Source: SSC4 sp964642445
GTDB lineage: Bacteria; Chloroflexota; Anaerolineae; SSC4; Amarolineaceae
Length of the DNA: 6,162 bases
Assembly: GCA_964642445.1 (NCBI GenBank)
Contig: CAZXQZ010000245.1
Location: forward strand, 1-6,162
Reading direction: 5' to 3'
The position numbers were made by a program, and so were the translations under genes. The notes beneath the pieces are model-generated. The model saw only the letters and a list, made by a program, of their open reading frames with translations. It was not told the origin of the DNA and searched no databases. Shown here one piece after another: positions 1 through 5,863 of this stretch; position 1 is the stretch's first letter; every line of letters starts with the position of its first letter.

Positions 1-944
1 TTCCCGCGCACCGCCAGATCGAGGATCGCCTGCCGCAGCTCGGCCACGTTGCGCGGATCGTCGTAGAGCACGTCGAAGTGGTCGCGCAGCGTGCGCCACG
101 CCGCCTGGAACTGGTCGTCGTCCTGCGCGCGGTGCAGCCGGTGCAGCGCGGCCCGGTTGGCGGTGACGATGTCCGCCTGCGCCTGGCGCAGTTTGGCCTC
201 CAGGGCGCGGGTCTGGGCGAAGAGCTCGTCGACTTTGGCGAGTATTCGCTGCTGTTCTGCAATCGGCGGTAGAGCTATCGGACAGTTTTTCAGTTGAGTA
301 CTGTTGATTGATGCAAGGTTAGTCGTCTTCTTTGAAGATCCCAAAAAGTAATCCCGGCCATATGGCGAATTCGTGCATAGCATGAGCCACTCTGCTGGCG
401 AGGCACCCGAGGGGCGCGCCCGGAAAATGTGGTTCTGATGAATACATACCGGAACCTGGTCATGCCAAATTGCGGCCCGGCCAAGCTTGTCGGAGTCACC
501 GCCTTCGGTAAGCAACAAATCTCCTGCCTGCAAGAGGTATTTGTCCTTCTCGTCGGTCTTAACTTCAACCATTTTGATCTCGGCCAGATCAAGATAACCC
601 CGCTGAACATTGGCTACTCGGAGGTAAGGCAATGAGATCGTCTCATAGTTGGCTAGATTTCTACCGAGTGTTACGCCACTTACTACGTCTGCAAGTTTTC
701 CAAGCCTCACCCAAGCCCAACTAAGCGGTACTGCAAACGGAGCTTCTCGTGGTTCAAGTGACGGAAGCAATGCCTTTGGCTGATCAATCCGTCTCAACAA
801 CTCCCCCGCCGGCTCATCCTCCGCATCCTGCGGCACCAGCTTGCCCTGCACTGCCAGCTGCAGGATGGCCTCGTTCAACCGCTGCACGTCCTCCGGCGTG
901 CGGATCAGCTCGTCGAAGTGGGGGAAGAGCAGCTCAAGCGTCAT
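1..944 (-). CDS. hsdS: Type I restriction-modification specificity subunit HsdS, partial (C-terminal half beyond the left edge)
   Basis: HsdS is the DNA-recognition subunit of a type I R-M enzyme and binds HsdM and HsdR. Translating from the ATG at 944 gives 314 codons open to the window edge. Residues 20-38 hold the conserved segment with AILQLAVQGKLVPQ. Residues ~73-222 form the first target-recognition domain, opening with LSWAWVRLGKL and containing GDLLLTEGGDSDKLGRAA. Residues ~224-260 (LPPIAEQQRILAKVDELFAQ onward) are the typical conserved helical spacer. The last 26 residues (289-314) repeat residues 9-34 at 14 of 26 positions, the half-repeat expected of HsdS, so the second recognition domain should start just outside the window. 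The start is backed by a strong ribosome site, and the gene overlaps the hsdM end by 11 bp, implying translational coupling. Bases ~241-790 are clearly lower in G+C than the flanks. Confidence 0.95.
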   Translation of the reverse strand, partial: MTLELLFPHFDELIRTPEDVQRLNEAILQLAVQGKLVPQDAEDEPAGELLRRIDQPKALLPSLEPREAPFAVPLSWAWVRLGKLADVVSGVTLGRNLANYETISLPYLRVANVQRGYLDLAEIKMVEVKTDEKDKYLLQAGDLLLTEGGDSDKLGRAAIWHDQVPVCIHQNHIFRARPSGASPAEWLMLCTNSPYGRDYFLGSSKKTTNLASINSTQLKNCPIALPPIAEQQRILAKVDELFAQTRALEAKLRQAQADIVTANRAALHRLHRAQDDDQFQAAWRTLRDHFDVLYDDPRNVAELRQAILDLAVRG

Positions 945-2388
945 GGCCGGGCCTCTCCAGTGCGGCTTGCAGCTCGTTGCGCAGGGCGGCGCGGCGGGCG
1001 GTGATGTCGGCCTGCAGGGCCTGGACCTGCGCCAGCAGCTTGTGCGGGTCGCCGTGGCTGGGGTCCTCGGCGTTGGGGTTTTTGATGTCCAGGTTGTAGT
1101 TGCGCGCCTTGATCTGCGCGACCGGCACCCGCCAGGCGCGCCCGTTCGCCTGCCGGTCGTGCCACCAGGCCTTCTCCAGCTCGAACTCCTCGCTGCGGAT
1201 GGGCCGCGTCTTGGTGTACTTTTTGTACCCCTCGGGCAGCGGATGCTCGAAGTACCACACCTCGCTCGTCGGCTCGCCCTTGGTGAAGAACAACAGGTTG
1301 GTGTTGATGTCGGTGTAGGGCGCAAAGACGCCGTTGGGCAGGCGCACGATGGTGTGCAGGTTGCAGCGCTCCAGCAGGTGCTCCTTGAGCCGCGTCTTGA
1401 CCCCTTCGCCAAACAGCGAGCCGTCGGGCAGCACGATCGCACCCTGGCCGCCATCCTCCAGGAGGTGCACGATCAGCGCCAGGAACAGGTCGGCGGTCTC
1501 CTTGGTCTGGAACTGGGCCGGGAAGTTGCTCTCGACGCCCGGTTCCTCCATGCCGCCAAAGGGCGGGTTGGTGAAGATGTAGCGCACCCGGTCGCGGTCG
1601 CTGTAGTCGCGGTACGGCCGCCGCGCCAGCGCGTTGTCGCGCTCGACGTGCGGTGTCTCGACGTCGTGCAGGATCATGTTGGTGACGCAGAGCAGGTGCG
1701 GCAGCGGCTTCTTCTCCACCCCCCAGATCGACCGGCTGAGCCGCTCGGCGTCGGCGGTGGTGTGGACGTAGCGGCCGCGGATGTGCTCCAGCGCACAGAT
1801 CAGGAAGCCGCCCGTGCCGCAGGCCGGGTCCAACACCACACCGTCCAGCCGGGGATCGGTCACGTCGACCATAAACTGCGTCACGGCGCGCGGGGTGTAG
1901 TACTCGCCGGCGTTGCCCGCACTCTGCAGGTCGCGCAGGATCTTCTCGTAGAGGTCGTTGAACAGGTGGCGGTCGTGCAGCGAGTTGAAGTCGATCTGGT
2001 TGATCTTGTTGATCACCTGGCGGATCAGCGTGCCCGACTTCATGTAGTTGTAGGCGTCGGCAAAGACGTCCTGCACGATGAAGCCGCGCGGATCGGCCGC
2101 CGCGCTGAACTGCAGGCCCTTCAGGCTGGGGAAGAGGTCATTGTTGATGAAGCCGAGCAGCTCATCGCCCGTCATGCCTTCGTCGTCGGCCGCCCAGGCG
2201 CGCCAGCGCAGCCGCGCCGGGATGGGCGATGCATACCGGGGATCGATCTCGTACTCCTGCTCTTTGTCGTCGAAGATCTTCAAAAAGAGCATCCACACGA
2301 GCTGCGAGATACGCTGCGCGTCGCCGTCCACGCCGGCATCCTGGCGCATGATGTCTTGGATCGATTTGACGAGGGTGGTGATGGACAT
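934..2388 (-). CDS. hsdM: Type I restriction-modification N6-adenine methyltransferase subunit HsdM
   Basis: This is the modification subunit, transferring methyl from S-adenosylmethionine to adenine N6 at the site chosen by HsdS. The product is 484 aa, a normal length. Residues 1-~150 are the helical HsdM N-terminal domain (MSITTLVKSIQDIMRQD start, ISQLVWMLFLKIFDDKE). GEYYTPR is at 161-167, the SAM-binding motif DPACGTGGF at 187-195 and the catalytic NPPF motif at 274-277. LPNGVFAPYTDINTNLLFF follows at 350-368, and NYNLDIKNPN at 430-439 closes the family core before a helical tail. I chose the ATG at 2388 because it matches the usual family N-terminus and has GGAG 8 nt upstream. An in-frame ATG at 2460 would add 24 atypical residues read through a palindrome. 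All motifs look intact. The gene lies 317 bp downstream of the toxin remnant and overlaps hsdS, so hsdM-hsdS is probably its own transcription unit. Confidence 0.97.
   Translation of the reverse strand: MSITTLVKSIQDIMRQDAGVDGDAQRISQLVWMLFLKIFDDKEQEYEIDPRYASPIPARLRWRAWAADDEGMTGDELLGFINNDLFPSLKGLQFSAAADPRGFIVQDVFADAYNYMKSGTLIRQVINKINQIDFNSLHDRHLFNDLYEKILRDLQSAGNAGEYYTPRAVTQFMVDVTDPRLDGVVLDPACGTGGFLICALEHIRGRYVHTTADAERLSRSIWGVEKKPLPHLLCVTNMILHDVETPHVERDNALARRPYRDYSDRDRVRYIFTNPPFGGMEEPGVESNFPAQFQTKETADLFLALIVHLLEDGGQGAIVLPDGSLFGEGVKTRLKEHLLERCNLHTIVRLPNGVFAPYTDINTNLLFFTKGEPTSEVWYFEHPLPEGYKKYTKTRPIRSEEFELEKAWWHDRQANGRAWRVPVAQIKARNYNLDIKNPNAEDPSHGDPHKLLAQVQALQADITARRAALRNELQAALERPGHDA
952..958 (-). 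promoter_or_regulatory. Ribosome binding site of hsdS inside the hsdM 3' end
   Basis: On the minus strand the sequence GGAGAGG lies 7 nt before the ATG at 944. It lies inside the last codons of hsdM, which supports the overlapping start and coupled translation of the two subunits. Confidence 0.75.
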
Positions 2389-2396
2389 GAGTAGGA

Positions 2397-2400
2397 CTCC
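2397..2400 (-). promoter_or_regulatory. Ribosome binding site of hsdM (decides the start)
   Basis: Minus-strand GGAG sits 8 nt before the ATG at 2388. I see no comparable site before the alternative in-frame ATG at 2460, so the shorter 484-residue protein is preferred. Confidence 0.65.
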
Positions 2401-2424
2401 GTAGAGCGAACCTATCTGATCACG

Positions 2425-2452
2425 GTAATTGTGCAAGCCCTTATTGCACAAT
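2425..2452. promoter_or_regulatory. Operator-like dyad upstream of hsdM, copy 1 of a shared element
   Basis: The sequence is GTAATTGTGCA, 9 nt, then TGCACAAT. The arms ATTGTGCAA (2428-2436) and TTGCACAAT (2444-2452) form a perfect 9-bp inverted repeat. The same GTAATTGTGCA-N9-TGCACAA pattern with identical spacing recurs at 3342-3368. This copy ends 36 bp before the hsdM start codon, where a bound regulator could block transcription or early elongation. A perfect -35 hexamer TTGACA on the minus strand (2478-2483) lies just upstream, but I see no convincing -10 at the right distance. A DNA-binding role is inferred from symmetry and recurrence. A 5'-UTR hairpin is the alternative. Confidence 0.5.
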
Positions 2453-2705
2453 CGAACCAATTAGGCTAGAATTCAGGTGTCAAAACGGTTTGCCGTTTAT
2501 CTCTTCCAACGAATCGTCGCCTCGTCGTGGGTGGCTTGCCCGAAAGGGCTAGTTGGAGGAGTTTTTTTGACCCTTTCAGGGCAAAAAGTCCGCGGGCTTC
2601 TCCTGCCTCGTGAGAAGTCGCCGAGTGTGGCGGCCTGTTCTCTTCTTCTTTGTGGGATCTGGGCTAGCGAGGCAGGTTAGTGTGCTGGAGGTCTTTCAGC
2701 AACAA
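2453..2705. other. Gene-free, structure-rich intergenic region between toxin and hsdM
   Basis: No credible gene is present here. Several inverted repeats are. AAACGG/CCGTTT has a 4-nt loop (2483-2498). GCCC-GAAA-GGGC is at 2538-2549. The same arm can instead pair with 2571-2582 (GAAAGGG with CCCTTTC, then GCCC with GGGC across a one-base bulge). TTTTTG-a-CCC pairs with GGG-CAAAAA around a 5-nt loop (about 2564-2587). A 9-bp pair, CCTGCCTCG (2602-2610) with CGAGGCAGG (2668-2676), encloses GAGAA/TTCTC (2612-2616 with 2638-2642) and GCCG/CGGC (2620-2623 with 2631-2634). Nested pairs of this kind could fold as RNA on either strand, but no known RNA family is recognised. None of the hairpins has a U-tract placed as an intrinsic terminator would need. 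Confidence 0.35.
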
Positions 2706-2918
2706 CTACTCATCAGCCAGCGACAAGACTTTTGCCAGCAGAGCATCCGCGTAATGTAGCGGAGAAGAGCGAAGCTTGTCCACGTAAGGCTTGATCTCGC
2801 GAATGACAGACTTGTGTTTTGCCAGCAGAAGAACCCCCAGCGCCCCGACGCACACGATCTGATTTTGCTCGGCGATGGCCCTTGCACGACGGTCGTCGAT
2901 CAACAATGCATCAGCTGA
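2706..2918 (-). CDS. DUF3368 PIN-like toxin, C-terminal fragment (N-terminus lost in the assembly gap)
   Basis: Seventy residues are readable from the gap to the TAG stop. They start SADALLIDDRRARAIAEQ and continue with VGALGVLLLAKHKSVI and PYVDKLRSS. This is the characteristic C-terminal half of DUF3368 (COG2405) proteins. In these, an acidic pair in a LLIDDR-type motif (here residues 8-9) belongs to the PIN-type ribonuclease centre, followed by a conserved GTLGVLL-like loop. Family members are usually about 150-160 aa, so roughly the first 80-90 residues are missing. DUF3368 proteins are the predicted toxins of type II pairs with UPF0175 antitoxins, and one lies directly upstream here across the gap. 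The reading frame is clean up to the gap, so it looks like an intact gene cut by the assembly rather than a pseudogene. The RNase role is from family knowledge and is not shown here. Confidence 0.8.
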   Translation of the reverse strand, partial: SADALLIDDRRARAIAEQNQIVCVGALGVLLLAKHKSVIREIKPYVDKLRSSPLHYADALLAKVLSLADE

Positions 2919-2919
2919 G

Positions 2920-3019
2920 NNNNNNNNNNNNNNNNNNNNNNNNNNNNNNNNNNNNNNNNNNNNNNNNNNNNNNNNNNNNNNNNNNNNNNNNNNNNNNNNN
3001 NNNNNNNNNNNNNNNNNNN
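2920..3019. other. Assembly gap: run of exactly 100 N
   Basis: One hundred consecutive N replace the 3' end of the antitoxin gene and the 5' part of the toxin gene. A round 100 is the usual placeholder for a gap of unknown length. Usual family lengths suggest about 20 antitoxin codons and 80-90 toxin codons are missing, so the true distance is probably about 300 bp or more. Confidence 0.97.
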
Positions 3020-3211
3020 CGAAACACCCTGGCGTCTACAAAACTCAAGGAAAGTGTATCGATCGACGCCCGCCAGCTCACATGCGGCGCCGATAGACAA
3101 TTCCCTCGCACGGTACATGCCAAGCGCAGCGTACAGGCGTATCTTTTGGGACACACGCTCACGTGGTTCAGCCAGAAACGGTTCTTGGGGAACAGTGATG
3201 GTTATCTGCAT
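3020..3211 (-). CDS. UPF0175 family antitoxin, partial (C-terminus lost in the assembly gap)
   Basis: Sixty-four codons are readable from the ATG at 3211 to the gap. Residues 1-10 (MQITITVPQE) give the beta-strand start typical of UPF0175 (COG2886). A helical segment follows (VSQKIRLYAALGMYRARELS). Residues ~39-63 (SIGAACELAGVDRYTFLEFC) match the family helix-turn-helix-like region. The usual length is about 80-90 aa, so some 20 residues are missing. Members are predicted antitoxins of DUF3368 toxins, and the downstream reading frame is such a toxin. I chose 3211 over the in-frame ATG at 3232 because AAGGAG lies 6 nt upstream and the protein then begins as the family does. A promoter sits at a suitable distance. 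Like many antitoxins it may bind its own promoter, which is inference. Confidence 0.85.
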
Positions 3212-3217
3212 AGGTGA

Positions 3218-3223
3218 CTCCTT
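3218..3223 (-). promoter_or_regulatory. Ribosome binding site of the UPF0175 antitoxin (decides the start)
   Basis: Minus-strand AAGGAG lies 6 nt before the ATG at 3211. The upstream ATG at 3232 would place this site inside the coding sequence, so 3211 is preferred. Confidence 0.75.
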
Positions 3224-3240
3224 GACCGGCATCTGCCTGA

Positions 3241-3270
3241 ATCATACACGACTTTGGACAATTCACACAA
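3241..3270 (-). promoter_or_regulatory. Probable sigma-70-type promoter of the toxin-antitoxin pair
   Basis: On the minus strand TATGAT (3241-3246, one mismatch to TATAAT) follows TTGTGT (3265-3270, weak -35) after 18 bp. Transcription would start near 3234, about 20 nt before the antitoxin ATG and just upstream of its ribosome site. The inverted repeat at 3258-3283 overlaps the -35 side, a usual position for an autoregulatory operator. Confidence 0.45.
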
Positions 3271-3283
3271 GTTGCCGAATTGT
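3258..3283. repeat. Inverted repeat over the -35 region of the antitoxin promoter
   Basis: ACAATTC (3258-3264) and GAATTGT (3277-3283) form a perfect 7-bp inverted repeat with a 12-nt centre, straddling the putative -35 box. The right arm continues as AATTGTGC (3278-3285), which is also the core of the left arm of the dyads at 2425 and 3342. It may therefore be a diverged half-site of the same operator. Confidence 0.4.
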
Positions 3284-3341
3284 GCCAGTGACAAGACGGT
3301 TTTTGTCTCACGTTCAGTGACTGGTGAGAGATGAAACCAGC

Positions 3342-3369
3342 GTAATTGTGCAGCAGGTTGCTGCACAAA
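3342..3369. promoter_or_regulatory. Operator-like dyad between hsdR and the antitoxin, copy 2 of the shared element
   Basis: The sequence is GTAATTGTGCA, 9 nt, then TGCACAAA. The longest perfect arms are TTGTGCAGCA (3346-3355) and TGCTGCACAA (3359-3368), 10 bp with a 3-nt centre. The outer 18 specified bases, including the 9-nt spacing, match the dyad at 2425-2451, while the inner bases differ. It lies 75 bp downstream of the hsdR stop and about 130 bp upstream of the antitoxin ATG. As RNA it would also form a stable hairpin after hsdR, but the T-run after it is only two bases, so a terminator role is less convincing than a protein-binding site. Confidence 0.5.
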
Positions 3370-3443
3370 TGGCTCATCCGATCAGGACTCTTATGCCTCA
3401 CGGTATCCTTCGTTACCCGTAAAGCATGCCCTTCATGTACGGC

Positions 3444-5804
3444 TTACGCCGCCCGGTAGATCTCCTGCTCCAGCTCGCGCACGGCCTGCACGAATCGGAC
3501 CTTGCTGCCGAACGCGTTGAGGATCTGCACCGGCCGGCCGATCTGGTTGATCGGCGGTAACTGCAGCACCTCGGCCACCCTGGTCTCGTCGCGCGCCTCT
3601 TCGATGGTGGCGATGCCCTGGTCGGCGTATTTGTCCAGCAGTGCTTCGAGCGTGCGCCGCGCCATGCCGCCGTACTGGTCGAACACGGCGCTCTTGCGCG
3701 CGCTGCGGGCGCGCGCACTGCGGGTCAGCGGTTCGCGGTCGAAGGCTACGTGGCAGATCAGGTCGAAGGGGTCCAGGTCACCGGTAGTTTGCGCCTGGAG
3801 CTGCTCCAGCAGAAAACCCTGCTCCACCAGCTCCTCCAACACGGCCCCCTTGCGCTCGGCTGCGCTCCAGCGCTGGAGGAAAGCGTCCAGCGAGGCGAAG
3901 TGGGCGCGCAGGTTCTCACGGCTGAAGTCGCGGAACGACACTGTTCGCAGGTTGCCGGCGCGGTCCAGGTACTGGACGCGTTCGGCCAGGACCTGCACCT
4001 CGACGGCGTCGACGTAGTACTTCTGCCGCCGCGCGGCCCGCTCGACGATCTGCAGCCCGGTTGTGTCGGGTTCCGCATAGGCCATGTCGCCGCGGCTGGG
4101 GTCGTCCGGTGCGGTGGGATCGAACGGGCCCGGTTCGTAGATCTGCACCGGCTCGCCGTCGAAGTCCGGGTCGGCAAAGAGCCGGGTGACGTTGCGGAAG
4201 TCCATGATGGTGAAGAAGGTTTTGCCAAAGTCCTCGCGGATGCGCGTGCCGCGGCCGATGATCTGTTTGAACTCGGTCATCGAATTGATGGTGCGGTCCA
4301 ATACGATCAGGTGGCAGGTCTGTGCGTCCACGCCGGTGTTGAGCAGCCGGGAGGTGGTCGCGATGACGGGGTAACGCTCCTCGGGGCTGATAAAGTTGTC
4401 CAGCTCGGTTTTGCCCGCCGGGTTGTCGCCGGTGATGCGCATCACGTAGCGCCGGTTCTCGTGCACCAGGTCGCCGTTCTGGTTGGCGATGGCGTGGCGC
4501 ATGCGCTCGGCGTGTTCGATGTCTTCGCAGAAGATGATCGTTTTCTGGTAGCGGCCGATCTGGCGCAGGTACTCGCTGACCCGCCAGGCGACGACCCGCG
4601 TGCGCTCGTCCAGTACCAGCGTGCGGTCGAAGTCGCGCGAGGTAAAGAGTTCGTCGGGAATCGGCGTGCCGTAGCGGTCCAGCTCACCCAACCGCGGCCG
4701 CCAGCCGTCCACGTCGCGGTCCAGGTCGATGCGGATCACCTTGTAGGGCGCCAGAAAACCGTCCTCGATACCCTGCTTGAACGAGTAGGTGTATACCGGC
4801 TCGCCGAAGTAGTCGATGTTGGAGACCTCGGCGGTTTCTTTGGGGGTAGCGGTCATGCCGATCTGGGTGGCAGAGCCGAAGTACTCCAGCACCTCGCGCC
4901 AGGCCGAGTCGTCGGCCGCGCTGCCGCGGTGGCACTCGTCGACGATCACCAGGTCGAAAAAATCGGGCGAGAACTGGCGGTAGGCGTTCTGCCAATCCTC
5001 CGTGCCGGAGATGCCCTGGTAGAGCGCCAGGTAGATCTCGTAGGACTTATCCACCTGGCGGTCGGTGATTTTGGTCATCGCCTCGCCAAAGTGCTTGAAG
5101 TCATTGGTTTTGGTCTGGTCGATCAGGATGTTACGATCGGCCAGAAAGAGCACACGCCGGACGACGCGCGCTTTCCACAACCGCCAGATGATGTGAAACG
5201 CGGTGTAGGTCTTGCCCGTGCCGGTTGCCATGACCAGGAGAATGCGCTTTTGTCCGCGGGCGATCGCTTCGACCGTGCGGTTGATCGCCACCTGTTGGTA
5301 ATAACGCGGCTCACGGCCGGTGCGGTCGAGGTGATAGTCCTGGCTGACGACGGCGGCCACCGCGGGCGGCAGCGTCTTCTGCCCCACCAGGCGCTGCCAC
5401 AGCATCTCCGGGCTGGGGAATTGGCTCAGCGCCAGCTCCTGCTCGACCGGGCCCGCCGTCGCCAGGCGGTCGTGTTCCATGAAACCGTCGCCGTTGGAGG
5501 TGTAGACAAAGGGAACGTCCAGCATTTCGGCGTACGCCAGCGCCTGGTCCATGCCAGCGCTGAGGGCATGGTTATTGTCCTTGGCCTCGACGATGGCCAG
5601 CGGGATATTGGGCTTGTAACACAGGAGATAGTCAACACGTTTGCGCAGCTCGCTGCGCAGCGACAGATTGGCGCGCACGATGATCCGCCCAGCCGTGAAG
5701 GTGATTTCCTCGCGGATCTGGTCGGCGTGCCACCCCGCCTGCTGCAAGGCCGGGGTAATGTAGCGTGTACGGATTTCGCTTTCGGTCAGGGCCTTCTTGT
5801 TCAT
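3444..5804 (-). CDS. hsdR: Type I restriction endonuclease subunit HsdR (EcoEI-type motor and nuclease)
   Basis: HsdR is the restriction subunit. It joins HsdM and HsdS, pumps DNA using ATP and cuts unmethylated DNA at a distance. The product is 786 aa, usual for EcoEI-like HsdR. The N-terminal nuclease domain shows D58, E73-x-K75 (within IVEAK) and Q87-x3-Y91, the PD-(D/E)xK signature with its QxxxY extension. The SF2 motor shows Walker A ATGTGKT (193-199), DECH (289-292), TAT (318-320), KTIIFCED (421-428), TTSRLLNTGVD (483-493) and QIIGRGTRIRED (514-525). Residues ~620-786 fit the EcoEI C-terminal assembly domain, ending in a helix with ELEQEIY. All catalytic residues seen are intact. The start MNKKALTESEIRTRYITPAL is typical of the family, though no clear ribosome site precedes it. 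A good promoter ends 15 bp upstream, so the mRNA leader would be very short. Confidence 0.97.
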   Translation of the reverse strand: MNKKALTESEIRTRYITPALQQAGWHADQIREEITFTAGRIIVRANLSLRSELRKRVDYLLCYKPNIPLAIVEAKDNNHALSAGMDQALAYAEMLDVPFVYTSNGDGFMEHDRLATAGPVEQELALSQFPSPEMLWQRLVGQKTLPPAVAAVVSQDYHLDRTGREPRYYQQVAINRTVEAIARGQKRILLVMATGTGKTYTAFHIIWRLWKARVVRRVLFLADRNILIDQTKTNDFKHFGEAMTKITDRQVDKSYEIYLALYQGISGTEDWQNAYRQFSPDFFDLVIVDECHRGSAADDSAWREVLEYFGSATQIGMTATPKETAEVSNIDYFGEPVYTYSFKQGIEDGFLAPYKVIRIDLDRDVDGWRPRLGELDRYGTPIPDELFTSRDFDRTLVLDERTRVVAWRVSEYLRQIGRYQKTIIFCEDIEHAERMRHAIANQNGDLVHENRRYVMRITGDNPAGKTELDNFISPEERYPVIATTSRLLNTGVDAQTCHLIVLDRTINSMTEFKQIIGRGTRIREDFGKTFFTIMDFRNVTRLFADPDFDGEPVQIYEPGPFDPTAPDDPSRGDMAYAEPDTTGLQIVERAARRQKYYVDAVEVQVLAERVQYLDRAGNLRTVSFRDFSRENLRAHFASLDAFLQRWSAAERKGAVLEELVEQGFLLEQLQAQTTGDLDPFDLICHVAFDREPLTRSARARSARKSAVFDQYGGMARRTLEALLDKYADQGIATIEEARDETRVAEVLQLPPINQIGRPVQILNAFGSKVRFVQAVRELEQEIYRAA

Positions 5805-5819
5805 GCAGACACCGCTGCC

Positions 5820-5848
5820 ACTATAGCGTAATCGATGGTTATGCTCAA
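5820..5848 (-). promoter_or_regulatory. Probable hsdR promoter with a repeat copy in its spacer
   Basis: On the minus strand TTGAGC (5843-5848) and TATAGT (5820-5825) are exactly 17 bp apart, a 4/6 and a 5/6 match to the sigma-70 consensus. Transcription would begin about 8 nt before the hsdR ATG, leaving almost no leader and fitting the lack of a ribosome site. The 17-bp spacer contains a full copy of the 10-mer CGTAATCGAT (5827-5836) that recurs at 5896 and 5971, so it may be an operator. Confidence 0.5.
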
Positions 5849-5863
5849 GCCAGGTGACCAGGT

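Noticed and set aside
290..610. Minus-strand 106-codon frame inside hsdS
   Set aside because: It is out of frame with the continuous HsdS translation, which carries the conserved recognition-domain and spacer motifs through this region.
841..2394. Long plus-strand open frame (517 codons) opposite hsdM and the start of hsdS
   Set aside because: It is an antisense shadow of high-GC coding DNA. Its translation is low-complexity (Val, Leu, Arg, Gln-rich) with no recognisable motif, while the minus strand encodes a full HsdM with all motifs.
2389..2460. Upstream in-frame ATG extending HsdM by 24 residues
   Set aside because: The extra residues do not resemble the family N-terminus, they are encoded by the palindrome at 2425-2452, and the GGAG site fits the ATG at 2388.
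2564..2587. Hairpin with T and A runs, checked as an intrinsic terminator
   Set aside because: The T-run precedes the GC stem and the A-run follows it on the plus strand, and the same order holds on the minus strand. No U-tract follows the stem in either direction.
2477..2680. Plus-strand 67-codon frame between hsdM and the toxin
   Set aside because: It has a GTG start without a ribosome site, no recognisable domain, and it runs across several inverted repeats.
3212..3232. Upstream in-frame ATG extending the antitoxin by seven residues
   Set aside because: The AAGGAG site lies downstream of it at the correct distance from 3211, and UPF0175 proteins start with the strand encoded from 3211.
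3168..3401. Minus-strand 77-codon frame between hsdR and the antitoxin, checked as a possible controller gene
   Set aside because: It has no helix-turn-helix pattern, it overlaps the antitoxin start in another frame, and its Cys/His-rich composition looks random.
3402..3419. GGTA/TACC pair just downstream of hsdR, checked as its terminator
   Set aside because: It has only four paired bases with mismatches and no T-run.
3750..5831. Long plus-strand open frame (693 codons) opposite hsdR
   Set aside because: It is the same antisense effect: the composition mirrors hsdR codons, no family motif is seen, and hsdR accounts for the region completely.
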